Positions 52,095 to 61,690 are shown, counted from the first letter of the stretch. The stretch is DNA of 64,000 nucleotides from Streptomyces sp. NBC_01232 (GCF_035989885.1 NZ_CP108518.1:1488001-1552000), one strand, 5' to 3'. Numbers and translations: made by a program. The notes: generated by a model from the letters alone, not told the origin.

Positions 52095-53558
52095 ATGACT
52101 GACCGTGACCTCACCTCCGCCCAGCGTCCCCACCGTCACCACCACTGGCGCCGCGACGTCGTCGAACTCGCCGCACTGTTCTGCGCCGTCGCGGTCGCCG
52201 ACGCCATCGCCAATCTCGTCGTGCACGGCCCGAGGGGCCCGATCCTGCTCGTCGCCTCGGCCGTCACACTCCTGGTGACGGCGGCTTTTCACACCTGGTG
52301 GGCCCGGCGGCACAGCCATGCACCGCCGCCCCGGAGCAAGGCGCCCACCGATCCGGAGCAGCTCCCGCCCGCCACCACACCGTCCGGCGCGTCCGGCACC
52401 ACCGGCACCACCACGACCGAAAGCAGCACCGCGCTGTGGCGCATGCGCACGACCGTCCGGGACGAGCCCGGTTCCCTGGCAGCCCTCTGCACCGCCTTCG
52501 CCCGTAACAGCGTCGACATCCTGACCCTCCAGACCCACCCGCTCCCGGAGGGGGGCACGGTCGACGAGTTCCTGCTGCGCGCCCCGCAGGAGCTCCCCTC
52601 CGCCGACCTCACCCGGGCCGTCTCGCGCGCCGGCGGCCACAGCACCTGGATCGAGCGCGCCGACGCGCACGACCTGGTCGACACCCCGACGCGGGTCCTG
52701 GGCCTGGCCACCCGCACCGCCCTGGACGCCGCCGAGCTGCCGCTCGCACTGCGCCAGCTGCTCGGCCGCTGCACCATCCACTCGATCCCGGCGACCACCC
52801 TCTCCGGCCGCCCCAACGCCGGTGCGGACGCCCCCGTCGAGGGCGTCCTGGAGGCCACGGTCATGCGGCTGCGCGATCCCTCCGGCGGCGCCATCACCGT
52901 GGAGCGGCCCTACCTCCCCTTCACGCCGACCGAGTTCGCCCGGGCCCGCGCCCTCGTCGAGCTCGACGCGCGGCTCGGCCCCCGCGTCCCGCGCAGCCAG
53001 GACGTACTGACCCTGCCCGAGGGCAACGAGATCACCGTGCGCCGTGCCGACGGCTCCGACCTGGCCGCGGCCCGTGCCATGCACGACCGCTGCTCGGACC
53101 GCACCCTGTCGCTGCGCTACCACGGCCCGGTCTCCGACGCCGACCGCTACCTCGGCCACCTGCTGAGCCCCCGCTTCGGCCGCACCCTCGCCGCGACCAC
53201 CGCCTCCGGAAAGCTCGTCGCCCTCGGCCACCTCCTGTGGGACGGCGACGAGACCGAGATCGCGCTGCTCATCGAGGACGACTGGCAGCGCCGCGGCGTC
53301 GGCTCCGAACTGCTGCGCCGGCTCCTCGCGATGGCCGTCGAAGCCGGCTGCGACAGCGTGTACGCCGTCACCCAGTCCTCCAACACCGGCATGGTCGCCG
53401 CGATGCGCGGCCTCGGCCTCCCCCTCGACTACCAGATCGAGGAGGGCACCCTGGTGATCACGGCCCGGCTGGACGCGACCCCGGTCGCCTCCAGGCTCGC
53501 CTACGAGCTGCCCCGCGAGCTCCCCCACGAGCAGTCGGCTCCGCAGGGCCGGCGCTGA
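52095..53558 (+). CDS. Membrane-ACT-GNAT fusion protein
   Basis: The protein has 487 residues. Residues 18-62 contain two hydrophobic helices (VVELAALFCAVAVADAIANLVV; LLVASAVTLLVTAAF). An ACT domain follows a linker (about 112-175; MRTTVRDEPGSLAALCTAFARNSVDILTLQT), then an undefined middle, and a C-terminal GNAT domain (about 315-460; ITVRRADGSDLAAARAMHDRCSDRTLSLRYHG; IEDDWQRRGVGSELLRRLL). A ligand-sensing acetyltransferase near the membrane is the natural reading. I chose the ATG at 52095; no strong Shine-Dalgarno is present. Confidence 0.82.
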   Translation: MTDRDLTSAQRPHRHHHWRRDVVELAALFCAVAVADAIANLVVHGPRGPILLVASAVTLLVTAAFHTWWARRHSHAPPPRSKAPTDPEQLPPATTPSGASGTTGTTTTESSTALWRMRTTVRDEPGSLAALCTAFARNSVDILTLQTHPLPEGGTVDEFLLRAPQELPSADLTRAVSRAGGHSTWIERADAHDLVDTPTRVLGLATRTALDAAELPLALRQLLGRCTIHSIPATTLSGRPNAGADAPVEGVLEATVMRLRDPSGGAITVERPYLPFTPTEFARARALVELDARLGPRVPRSQDVLTLPEGNEITVRRADGSDLAAARAMHDRCSDRTLSLRYHGPVSDADRYLGHLLSPRFGRTLAATTASGKLVALGHLLWDGDETEIALLIEDDWQRRGVGSELLRRLLAMAVEAGCDSVYAVTQSSNTGMVAAMRGLGLPLDYQIEEGTLVITARLDATPVASRLAYELPRELPHEQSAPQGRR

Positions 53559-53806
53559 ACGATCCGTCCGGACCGGGACCCTCCACGGGTACCCGGCTCC
53601 GGCGGGCTCCGACGGGAGCCGACGGGATCCGGCCAAACTGCGAGCGCCCCACCACCGTCCAATGGCTCCCTGTACCGCGAAGTCGCTTGCTGCATAGGCC
53701 TGTTGGCTGTTCGCCGCCCCCACCGGCGCCCCCACTCCGGCCCACGTCAGCAGCCCGCCGCCAATGGGTGATGACGGGAACCCGTCTCACATACGAAGAT
53801 GGCCGC

Positions 53807-55522
53807 ATGTCAGAGATCCTCCACAACGGCAGCGCACCCCAACTGCCCCGCCAGGTGGCCGACGCGTACGTCGACGACCTCATCGCCCTCGACCCGATCA
53901 CGGGCACCTACCTCGGTGTCGCCGCGAGTTCGGGCAAGCTCCCGGACTTCTCCCCGGCGGGCCGTGCGGCCGTCGCCGAGCTCAACCGCGAGACCCTCGA
54001 GCGCCTCGACGCCGCCGAGTCCGTGCCCGGCGCCGACAGCGACGCCGAGCGCCGCTGCGCCCGGCTGCTGCGCGAGCGCCTCACCGCCGAGCTCGCCGTC
54101 CTCGAGGCCGACGAGGACCTGTGCGCGGTCAGCAACATCCACAGCCCCGCGCACTCCGTCCGTGAGGTCTTCTCCCTGACCCCCGCCGACACCGACGAGG
54201 ACTGGGCGGCGATCGCCGAGCGTCTGCGCGCCGTACCGGCCGCCTTCGACGGCTACCGCGAGAGCCTCGCCCTCGGCCTGGAGCGCGGCCTGTTCGGCGG
54301 CCCCCGCGCCACCACCACCATGATCGGCCAGCTCACCACCTGGGCCGGCCAGGACGGCTCCGAGGCGCCCTTCTTCGAGGGCTTCGTCTCCGCCGCTCCG
54401 CAGTCCCTGCACGCCGAGCTGCGCGCCGAGCTGGATGCCGCGGCCGCCGGCGCGACCGCCGCCGTCATCGGACTGCGCGACTGGATGACCTCCGTGTACG
54501 CCCCTGCCGTCGAGGGCAGGCCGGACACCGTGGGCCGCGAGCGGTACGCCCGCTGGTCCCGCTTCTTCAACGGTACGGACCTGGACCTGGACGAGGCGTA
54601 CGCCTACGGCTGGTCGGAGTACCACCGGCTGCTCGCCGAGATGAAGTCCGAGGCGGCCAAGATCCTCCCGGGCGCCGGGCCCTGGGAGGTGCTCAAGTAC
54701 CTGGACGAGCACGGAGCCCACATCGAGGGCGTGGACGAGGTCCAGGCCTGGCTCCAGGGCCTGATGGACGAGGTCATCGAGAACCTCGACGGCACCCACT
54801 TCGAGCTCGCCGAGCGCGTGCGCAAGGTGGAGTCCCGGATCGCCCCGCCCGGCGGCCCGGCGGCCCCGTACTACACGTCCCCCTCGGAGGACTTCTCCCG
54901 CCCGGGCCGCACCTGGCTGCCCACCATGGGCCTCACCCGCTTCCCCGTCTACGACCTGGTGTCCACCTGGTACCACGAGGGCGTGCCGGGCCACCACCTG
55001 CAGCTCGCGCAGTGGACGCACGTGGCGGACCAGCTCTCCCGCTACCAGGCGACCGTCGGCATGGTCAGCGCCAACGCCGAGGGCTGGGCGCTGTACGCGG
55101 AGCGGCTGATGGACGAGCTGGGCTACCTCAAGGACGCCGAGCAGCGCCTGGGTTACCTGGACTGCCAGATGATGCGCGCCGCGCGGGTCATCGTCGACAT
55201 CGGCATGCACGTGGGCCTGAGGATCCCGGCGGACTCGCCGTTCCACCCGGGCGAGACCTGGACGGTGGACCTGGCGCAGGAGTTCTTCGGCCTGCACAGC
55301 GGCCGGCCTGCGGAGTTCGTGGAGAGCGAGCTGACCCGCTACCTGTCGATGCCGGGGCAGGCGATCGGATACAAGCTGGGCGAGCGCGCCTGGCTGCTGG
55401 GCCGGGACAACGCACGCGCCGCGCACGGAGATTCCTTCGACCTGAAGGCCTGGCACATGGCGGCGCTGTCGCAGGGGTCGCTGGGCCTGGACGACCTGGT
55501 GGACGAGCTGTCCAAGCTCTGA
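53807..55522 (+). CDS. DUF885 family protein, metallopeptidase-like
   Basis: The protein has 571 residues. The family motif YHEGVPGHHLQLAQ (HExxPGHH) provides candidate zinc ligands and glutamate; SANAEGWALYAERLMDELGY supplies a conserved later Glu. Such proteins are often annotated as dipeptidyl or oligopeptidase-like and act in the cytoplasm; no signal is present. The ATG at 53807 has no Shine-Dalgarno, and TACGAA ends 9 nt upstream, consistent with a leaderless transcript. The 248-nt gap before it holds no recognisable gene. Confidence 0.85.
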   Translation: MSEILHNGSAPQLPRQVADAYVDDLIALDPITGTYLGVAASSGKLPDFSPAGRAAVAELNRETLERLDAAESVPGADSDAERRCARLLRERLTAELAVLEADEDLCAVSNIHSPAHSVREVFSLTPADTDEDWAAIAERLRAVPAAFDGYRESLALGLERGLFGGPRATTTMIGQLTTWAGQDGSEAPFFEGFVSAAPQSLHAELRAELDAAAAGATAAVIGLRDWMTSVYAPAVEGRPDTVGRERYARWSRFFNGTDLDLDEAYAYGWSEYHRLLAEMKSEAAKILPGAGPWEVLKYLDEHGAHIEGVDEVQAWLQGLMDEVIENLDGTHFELAERVRKVESRIAPPGGPAAPYYTSPSEDFSRPGRTWLPTMGLTRFPVYDLVSTWYHEGVPGHHLQLAQWTHVADQLSRYQATVGMVSANAEGWALYAERLMDELGYLKDAEQRLGYLDCQMMRAARVIVDIGMHVGLRIPADSPFHPGETWTVDLAQEFFGLHSGRPAEFVESELTRYLSMPGQAIGYKLGERAWLLGRDNARAAHGDSFDLKAWHMAALSQGSLGLDDLVDELSKL

Positions 55523-55569
55523 CACGCGGGGGGCGCTGCCGCTCCGGCCGGCCGCCCCGCCGCGAACGA

Positions 55570-55610
55570 CGGACGGGCCGCCCATCCCCCGGGGAAGGGC
55601 GGCCCGTCCG
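55570..55610. terminator. Bidirectional terminator
   Basis: A 14-bp perfect stem (CGGACGGGCCGCCC and complement) with a 13-nt loop, between the convergent DUF885 and rhodanese genes. Confidence 0.75.
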
Positions 55611-55624
55611 CGTCGCCGGGCACC

Positions 55625-56230
55625 TCAGCAGCCGCAGTCGTCCGAGTCGGTCGGCGCGGTCAGCGGGTCGGCGCCGGCGCGCTGCCGGCTGCCCTCCCAG
55701 GTCTCGACCTCGAAGCCCTCGCGGATCCAGTACTCGATGCCGCCGAGCATCTCCTTGACCTGGAAGCCGAGTTCGGCCAGGGCGAGGGCGGAGCGCGTGC
55801 CGCCGTTGCAGCCCGGCCCCCAGCAGTACGTCACCACGGGGATGTTCCTGTCCAGGAGCCGCTCGGCCTGCTCGGGGATGAGGGCGGTGGGCAGGTGGAC
55901 GGCGCCGGGCACGTGGGCCTGGTCCCAGGACGGGGTGGAGCGGGAGTCGACGAGCTGGAAGCCGAGCTCAGCGCCCTGCTCGCGGTGGGCCTTGAACGCA
56001 CTGGCGACGTCCGACACGTCCGCGTGGAAGGCCAGGCTCGCGGCGAAGTAGGCGGCGGCCGCGGCCGGGGAGGCCGGCGGCACCCGGAGCACGGGGTTGG
56101 CCGCGGGGGCCGGGGCGGAAGCCGAGCCGGTCGCGGAAACCGGGGCGGTCGCGGAAGCCAGGGCGGGCGCGGAAGCCGGGGCGGAAGCGGCGGGGGCAGC
56201 GGCGGATGAAGGGTTCTGCGTCGTCGTCAT
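55625..56230 (-). CDS. Rhodanese-like domain protein
   Basis: The protein has 201 residues. The first 47 are Ala/Ser/Pro/Val repeats (SAPASAPALASATAPVSA) of low complexity with an almost periodic DNA sequence. The rhodanese domain (about 75-185) has LVDSRSTPSWDQAHVPGAVHLP and active-site loop TYCWGPGCNGGTRSA with C-W-G-P-G-C, then VKEMLGGIEYWIREGF. The C-terminus DDCGC may be a second redox or metal site. It is divergent from an Lrp/AsnC regulator. Confidence 0.88.
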   Translation of the reverse strand: MTTTQNPSSAAAPAASAPASAPALASATAPVSATGSASAPAPAANPVLRVPPASPAAAAAYFAASLAFHADVSDVASAFKAHREQGAELGFQLVDSRSTPSWDQAHVPGAVHLPTALIPEQAERLLDRNIPVVTYCWGPGCNGGTRSALALAELGFQVKEMLGGIEYWIREGFEVETWEGSRQRAGADPLTAPTDSDDCGC

Positions 56231-56271
56231 GGCAAGAAATCTACGATCCGCCGATCATCACAGGAAGTGAC

Positions 56272-56305
56272 TTTCCCCGGCCTTTCGCTTGTCCGGCCGG
56301 GGAAA
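56272..56305. promoter_or_regulatory. 11-bp dyad overlapping the Lrp gene promoter
   Basis: TTTCCCCGGCC and GGCCGGGGAAA flank 12 bases that contain TTGTCC, the -35 element of the Lrp-type gene. It lies between divergent starts, so it is a likely operator or autoregulatory site, not a terminator. Confidence 0.5.
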
Positions 56306-56318
56306 CCCCTGCTAGTTC
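56289..56318 (+). promoter_or_regulatory. Leaderless promoter of the Lrp/AsnC gene
   Basis: TTGTCC (56289-56294), an 18-nt spacer and TAGTTC (56313-56318). The ATG is only 6 nt downstream and no Shine-Dalgarno is present. Confidence 0.5.
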
Positions 56319-56324
56319 TCGAAC

Positions 56325-56771
56325 ATGACCGACTATTCCCCTGACGCCACCGACTGGCGGATCCTCGAAGCCCTCCAGCGGGACGGACGCGCCAGTTTCA
56401 CCGAGCTCGCCCGCTCCGTGTCCATGTCCGCGAGCGCCGTCACCGAGCGGGTCCGACGGCTGGAGGAGACCGGCATCATCACCGGCTACACGGCGGTGGT
56501 GGACCCGGAGAAGCTCGGCAAGTCGATCCTCGCCCTCGTCCGGCTGCGCTACCCGCACGGCAACTACAAGCCGTTCCACGACTTCCTGGAGGCCGCCCCC
56601 GAGATCCTGGAGGCGCACCACGTCACCGGCGACGACTGCTTCGTGCTCAAGGTGGCCGCCCGCTCGATGGCCCACCTGGAGGAGGTCACGGGCCGGATCT
56701 CGGGCCTCGGCCCGGTGACGACGAGCGTCGTCTACTCCTCGCCTCTGCCCCGCAGGCCGCTCAGTCCGTGA
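56325..56771 (+). CDS. Lrp/AsnC family regulator
   Basis: The protein has 148 residues. The HTH DWRILEALQRDGRASFTELARSVSMSASAVTERVRRLEETGII is followed by a RAM effector domain (ILALVRLRYPHGNYKPFHDFLE; HHVTGDDCFVLKVAARSMAHLEEV). Effector likely an amino acid, judging by the family. It is divergent from a rhodanese gene, and its end overlaps sbcC by 11 bp in convergent orientation. Confidence 0.92.
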   Translation: MTDYSPDATDWRILEALQRDGRASFTELARSVSMSASAVTERVRRLEETGIITGYTAVVDPEKLGKSILALVRLRYPHGNYKPFHDFLEAAPEILEAHHVTGDDCFVLKVAARSMAHLEEVTGRISGLGPVTTSVVYSSPLPRRPLSP

Positions 56772-59700
56772 GCGCCGCCGTCCGGTGGCGCACCACGGAG
56801 CCGCCGCGCTGCTTGACGATCTCCAGCTGGGCCTGGACCCGGGTGCGCAGGTCGGCGACGTGGCTGACGATGCCGACACTGCGGTCCCGCTCGCGCAGCG
56901 AGTCCAGGACGTCGAGCACCTCGTCCAGGGCCTGGTCGTCGAGGCTGCCGAAGCCCTCGTCGATGAAGAGCGTGTCGAGGCGCATCCCGCCGGCCTCGTC
57001 GGTCACCACATCGGCGAGGCCGAGCGCCAGGGCGAGCGAGGCGAAGAAGGTCTCGCCGCCCGACAGGGTGGCGGTGTCCCGCTCGCTGCCCGTCCAGGCG
57101 TCGACCACGTGCAGCCCGAGGCCGGAGCGGCCCCGCCCGCTCGCCCGCGCGTCGGAGTGGACGAGGGTGTAGCGGCCGCCGGACATCCGCAGCAGCCGTA
57201 CCGTCGCGGCGGCGGCCACCTGCTCCAGGCGGGCGGCCAGCACGTAGGCCTCCAGGCGCATCTTGCGCTCGTTGTCGGCGGAGGTGCCCGCGGTGAGTCC
57301 GGCGAGCCGCGCGACCCGGTCGTAGGCCTCCCGCAGCGGGCCGAGCGCGCGCAGTTCCTGGTCGGCCTGCCGGGAGAGCCGGTCGAGCTCCGTGCAGCGC
57401 ACCCGGGCCGCGTCGGCCGCCGACCCTGCTGTACGAAGCTTCGCCGCGGCCGAGGCCGCGTACGCCTCGGCCGCATCCGGCGCGGCCGGAGGCAGGGCTG
57501 CCGCCTCGGCGGTGCCGGTCTCGTCGCGGCGGTCCGCCAGCAGGGCCTCCTCCGTCTGCCAGGCGTCCAGCCGGTGTTGGAGCGCAGTGCGTTCGTACTC
57601 CGGGAGCACCGCGTCGGCGGCGGCCTCGACGGTGTCGAAGCCGGCCTTGAAGGCGGCGTCGGCGAGCTGGTCGTCGGCCTCCTTCAGCCGGGCGGCGGTG
57701 CTCTCGGCCCGGCGCAGCGAGGCGGCCGCGCCGGAGACCATCCGGACCCGGTCGTCCAGGGTGCGGGCGCGGGCCGCGACGGTGGGCGCGCCGTCCCGTA
57801 CGAGGGCGAGTTCGGCCTCCAGTCCGGCCTGTTCGCGGTCGAGGGCCTCGCGCCGGGAGGCCCGGGCGGCGGCCCGGGTCTCGGCGCCCTGCCGGTCGGC
57901 GCTGCGCGCGGCGTGCTCCGACTCGGCCCTGGCGAGCTGCTCGCGGGCCGCGTGCAGTCCGGCGGCCGCGGCGTGGGCGGCGGCGTGGCGGGCACTCAGG
58001 TCCGCGGTCAGGGCCAGGAGTTCGGCGGTGGTGGCGTCCCCGGCGGCGGCCGCGGCCTCGGCGCGGGCCTCCTGCGCGGCGGCGAGCCGCCGCTCGACGG
58101 CGGCCCGGGCCTGCTCGGCCCGTTCGAAGAGGGCGTGGGAGGTGTCCTCGGCCGCGCGGTCCACGTGGCCGGGGGCCGGGCGGGCCGGAGCGGGGTGCTC
58201 CGCGGACCCGCACACGGTGCAGGCCTCCCCCGCCACCAGTGCCTCGGCGAGCTCGGCGGCGATTCCGCGCAGCCGGGCTTCCTTGAGCTCCAGCCAGCGT
58301 TCCCTGGCGGCGGCCGACTCCTCGCGCAGGGTGAGCAGTTCGCCCGCGGCGCGCTCGGCGCCGGCGTCGAGCTCGTCGCGCCGGCGGGCGGAGTTCAGCT
58401 GCATGCGGGCGGGTTCCAGCCGGCCCGCGAGCTGCTCGGCCAGCGTAGCGGCCTGCTGCGCGGAGTCCGCCCGCTCCTGCAGCGCCGTCCGGGTCGCCTC
58501 CCAGCGCTCGAGCCACTCGGCGGACTCCCGGTGCTGCTCCTCGGCGGCCCGGGACTCCCGTTCCAGGTTGGCGCGCTCGCGGCCGATCTCGGCGCAGCGC
58601 TGCTCGGTCCGCTGGGCGGCGGCCAGTGCGCCCAGGGCTTCGCGCAGCCGCTGCTCGACGTCGGCCAGCTGCTCGGTTCCCGCTTCCTTCAGCGTGGGCG
58701 GGAGCTGTGCACGGGCGGAGGCCTCGGCGTGTGCGGCGGCGAGGTGGGCGGCCGAGGCCGCGCCGCGGAGCTCCAGGGCGGGGGCGACCAGGGCGCCCCG
58801 CCGGGCCCGGTCGAGGAGGCCGCGCACGCGGTCCCGCTCGGGGGCGGCCTCGGCGAGCCGGGCGGCCCGGCGGACGGTCTCCGCGTGCCGGCGCTGGAGC
58901 CGGTCGAGCTCGCGGGCGTCCTCGGCGGCCCGCCGGGCGGCGGCGTGCCGGCTCTCGACGGCGGCCAGCGCGTACTCGGTGACGTCGAGTCGCTCGCGGG
59001 CCGCGCAGCGGGCGACGGCCGCCCAGGCGCGGACGGCCTCGCCGAGCCCGGGGTCGCCCGGCTGGTGCCGGGGCATCGGCCAGGCCCGCAGGTCGGCGCT
59101 GTCCCCGGCGGCCTGGGCGAGCCGCTGGGCGGTGTGGAGCACCTTCTCGTCGCCGGCCCGGACCTTCGCCTCGGCGGCCCGGCGGCGTTCGCCGAGCAGG
59201 GCTTCGACGGCGGCGAAGCGGCGGGTGTCGAAGAGCCGGCCGAGCAGGCGGCCGCGGGCGGCCTCGTCGGCGCGCAGGAACCGCGCGAACTCCCCCTGTG
59301 GCAGGAGCACGACCTGGCAGAACTGCTCGCGGCTCATGCCGAGCAGCTGCTCGATCTCCTCGCCGATCTCCTGGTGGGAGCGGCTGAGCGGTTCCCAGCC
59401 CTCGCCGGTGTGCTCGCGCAGCCGGCTCTGGGCCTTGTCCCTGGTGGTACCGGTGCCGCGCTTCTTCAAGCGCTCCTGTTCGGGGCGCCGGGTGATCTCC
59501 AGGCGGCGGCCGCCCGCGGTGAGTTCGAGGGTGACCTCGGTCGGGGTGCGGTCGGCGGCGTGGTCGCTGCGAAGGCTGGTGCCGGGGGCCTGGCGGGGGC
59601 CGGGGACGGAACCGTAGAGGGCGTAGCAGACGGCGTCGAGTACGGAGGTCTTCCCGGCGCCGGTGGGCCCGTGGAGCAGGAAGATCCCTGCGCCGGACAG

Positions 59701-59772
59701 GGCGTCGAAGTCGATCTCCTGGGGTTCGGCGAAGGGACCGAAGGCGGTGACGGCGAGCCGGTGCAGCCTCAT
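56761..59772 (-). CDS. sbcC: Exonuclease SbcC
   Basis: The protein has 1003 residues and is an SMC-like ATPase of the Rad50/SbcC family which, with SbcD, cuts hairpins and processes DNA ends. Walker A is GPTGAGKTSVLDA; after LLPQGEFARFLRA comes a long Ala/Glu/Arg-rich coiled coil interrupted by the zinc hook CTVC (in EACTVCGSAEHP). The C-terminus has the signature LSGGETFFASLALALGL and Walker B LFIDEGFGSLD. The ATG at 59772 overlaps the sbcD stop by 4 bp (ATGA). Confidence 0.95.
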   Translation of the reverse strand: MRLHRLAVTAFGPFAEPQEIDFDALSGAGIFLLHGPTGAGKTSVLDAVCYALYGSVPGPRQAPGTSLRSDHAADRTPTEVTLELTAGGRRLEITRRPEQERLKKRGTGTTRDKAQSRLREHTGEGWEPLSRSHQEIGEEIEQLLGMSREQFCQVVLLPQGEFARFLRADEAARGRLLGRLFDTRRFAAVEALLGERRRAAEAKVRAGDEKVLHTAQRLAQAAGDSADLRAWPMPRHQPGDPGLGEAVRAWAAVARCAARERLDVTEYALAAVESRHAAARRAAEDARELDRLQRRHAETVRRAARLAEAAPERDRVRGLLDRARRGALVAPALELRGAASAAHLAAAHAEASARAQLPPTLKEAGTEQLADVEQRLREALGALAAAQRTEQRCAEIGRERANLERESRAAEEQHRESAEWLERWEATRTALQERADSAQQAATLAEQLAGRLEPARMQLNSARRRDELDAGAERAAGELLTLREESAAARERWLELKEARLRGIAAELAEALVAGEACTVCGSAEHPAPARPAPGHVDRAAEDTSHALFERAEQARAAVERRLAAAQEARAEAAAAAGDATTAELLALTADLSARHAAAHAAAAGLHAAREQLARAESEHAARSADRQGAETRAAARASRREALDREQAGLEAELALVRDGAPTVAARARTLDDRVRMVSGAAASLRRAESTAARLKEADDQLADAAFKAGFDTVEAAADAVLPEYERTALQHRLDAWQTEEALLADRRDETGTAEAAALPPAAPDAAEAYAASAAAKLRTAGSAADAARVRCTELDRLSRQADQELRALGPLREAYDRVARLAGLTAGTSADNERKMRLEAYVLAARLEQVAAAATVRLLRMSGGRYTLVHSDARASGRGRSGLGLHVVDAWTGSERDTATLSGGETFFASLALALGLADVVTDEAGGMRLDTLFIDEGFGSLDDQALDEVLDVLDSLRERDRSVGIVSHVADLRTRVQAQLEIVKQRGGSVVRHRTAALTD

Positions 59773-60938
59773 CGGTGGGTCTCCCGGTGGCTGTCGTCGG
59801 CCCGCACGTCGTCGAAGGCGCCCTGGAGGACGGCCCGTTCGGCCTCGTCGGCGTGGCCGCCGCCGCGCACGTGGGCGACGAAGTCCTCGGCGATCTCCTG
59901 GTCGCTGCGGCCCTTGAGCCGCTGGGCGTAGGAGGCGCCGGTCTCCTCCCGGCGGCCCTCGGGGTCGAAGGCGAGGGTGAGGGTGTGCGGGAAGCGGGCG
60001 GCGAGCCGGGCCATGGGGTCGTCCGGGCGGACGGGGTCGGTGAGGGTGGCCTCGACCCAGGCGTCCTCGTGCACCTGGTGGGCCGGATCCTCCAGCAGGT
60101 CCTCCAGCCGTCCGCGCAGCCGGGCGAGGGTGCGCGGGACGGGGGTGTCGAGGCGCTCGGAGCGGATGATCTCTCCGTCCGCACCCAGCTCGATCAGCCA
60201 CATGCTCTTGCGGTGGGCGGCCTCGGAGAAGGAGTAGGCGAGCGGGGAACCGGAGTAGCGGACCCGTTCGCCGATGGTCTGGCTGCCGTGGAGGTGGCCG
60301 AGGGCGGCGTAGTCCACGCCGTCGAAGACGGAGGCGGGTACGGCGTCGACCCCGCCGACGGTGATGTCGCGCTCGCTGTCGCTGGCCTGTCCGCCCGTGA
60401 CGAAGGCGTGCGCGAGGACGATCGAACGGGTGCCGGGCGCGCGGGTGGCCAGGTCGGCCCGGATCCGGTCCATGGCGGCACCGAGTACCGCCTCGTGGCT
60501 CACCTTCTCCGCACCGAACTGGTCCTTGACCAGGGCCGGCTCCAGGTACGGCAGGCCGTACAGCGCCACGTCGCCGTGTACGTCGGCCAGTACGACGGGG
60601 TCGGCGCAGCCGGCCGGATCGGTGCGCAGGTGGATCCCGGCCCGGTCGATCAGCCCGGCGCCGACGCCGAGGCGGCGCGCGGAGTCGTGATTGCCGGAGA
60701 TCATCACCGTGGGCACGCCGAGGTCGGCGAGGCGGTGCAGGGCCCGGTCGTACAGCTCGACGGCGGGCAGCGGGGGCACGGCCCGGTCGTAGATGTCACC
60801 GGCGACGAGGACGGCGTCGACCTCGTGCGTGCGCACGGTCTCGATGAGGTGGTCGATGAAGACCGCCTGGGCGCCGAGCATGTTGACCCGGTGGAAGGCC
60901 CGGCCGAGGTGCCAGTCGGAGGTGTGCAGGAATTTCAC
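59769..60938 (-). CDS. sbcD: Exonuclease SbcD
   Basis: The protein has 389 residues and is the Mre11-like nuclease partner of SbcC. Phosphoesterase motifs are present in order: DWHLGR (D8, H10), VAGDIYDRAVPP, ISGNHDS, VLAHAFV and GHLHGSQ. A capping domain and a C-terminal SbcC-binding region (ASYAQRLKGRSDQEIAEDFV) follow. It is first gene of the sbcD-sbcC operon; the ATGA overlap couples translation. Confidence 0.95.
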   Translation of the reverse strand: MKFLHTSDWHLGRAFHRVNMLGAQAVFIDHLIETVRTHEVDAVLVAGDIYDRAVPPLPAVELYDRALHRLADLGVPTVMISGNHDSARRLGVGAGLIDRAGIHLRTDPAGCADPVVLADVHGDVALYGLPYLEPALVKDQFGAEKVSHEAVLGAAMDRIRADLATRAPGTRSIVLAHAFVTGGQASDSERDITVGGVDAVPASVFDGVDYAALGHLHGSQTIGERVRYSGSPLAYSFSEAAHRKSMWLIELGADGEIIRSERLDTPVPRTLARLRGRLEDLLEDPAHQVHEDAWVEATLTDPVRPDDPMARLAARFPHTLTLAFDPEGRREETGASYAQRLKGRSDQEIAEDFVAHVRGGGHADEAERAVLQGAFDDVRADDSHRETHR

Positions 60939-61023
60939 TCGCCGGCCCCGTCGCGCATGCCGTCTCCCCCTGGTCGTCTCCCGCTCGCTGAACCCCTCTA
61001 CGCTAACCCGTCCCCGGGGGCGC

Positions 61024-61650
61024 TCAGGGCGCGTACGTCTCTCCGCCGAGGGTGAGAGCGGCGCTGCCCGCCGTGGTGTCGGCGAGCCAGGCCTCGAAGG
61101 CCGGTAGATCCGCCTCGGGGAGGGCCACCTCGATCTCGACCTCGGCGCCGTAGCGCAGGTCCACCACGGTCCGGCCGGTGGAGCGCAGATCGTTCTGGGT
61201 CTTGCCGGCCCGCTGGTGGTCGACGGTGACGGTGGCCAGCCGGTATCGGCGGCGGGTGACGGTGCCGAGCTCGTCGAGGGCCTCGCCGACGACTCCGCCG
61301 TAGGCCCTGATCAGGCCGCCGGCGCCGAGCTTCACGCCGCCGTAGTAGCGGGTGACGACGGCGACCGCGTAGCGGACGTCGCGGCGCATGAGCATCTGCA
61401 GCATGGGTACCCCGGCGGTGCCTCCGGGCTCGCCGTCGTCGCTGGCCTTCTGGATCGAGGCGTCGGCTCCGACGACGTAGGCGAAGCAGTTGTGCGTGGC
61501 GGTCGGGTGCTCCTTGCGGATGCGCGCGACGAAGTCCTGCGCCTCCTGCTCGGTCGCGGCGGGCGCGAGCGAGCACAGGAAGCGCGATCGGTTGATCTCG
61601 GACTCGTGCACGCCCTCGCGGGCCACCGTCACGTACTGGTCTGCCTTCAC
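61024..61650 (-). CDS. YigZ/IMPACT family protein
   Basis: The protein has 208 residues. The IMPACT domain carries SRFLCSLAPAATEQEAQDFV, HPTATHNCFAYVVG, the signature KASDDGEPGGTAGVPMLQML and VTRYYGGVKLGAGGLIRAYGG. A DUF1949 C-terminal domain follows. The role in bacteria is unclear; the eukaryotic relative IMPACT acts in translational control. ATG at 61650. Confidence 0.9.
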   Translation of the reverse strand: MKADQYVTVAREGVHESEINRSRFLCSLAPAATEQEAQDFVARIRKEHPTATHNCFAYVVGADASIQKASDDGEPGGTAGVPMLQMLMRRDVRYAVAVVTRYYGGVKLGAGGLIRAYGGVVGEALDELGTVTRRRYRLATVTVDHQRAGKTQNDLRSTGRTVVDLRYGAEVEIEVALPEADLPAFEAWLADTTAGSAALTLGGETYAP

Positions 61651-61690
61651 CTCACAACCCTAAGCGCTGGTGAGGGGCGGGACTCCCCCC

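Noticed and set aside
56732..60184. 1150-codon minus frame overlapping sbcC and sbcD
   Set aside because: It is out of phase with the Walker, zinc-hook and signature motifs of SbcC and is Arg/Pro-rich, typical of a shifted frame.
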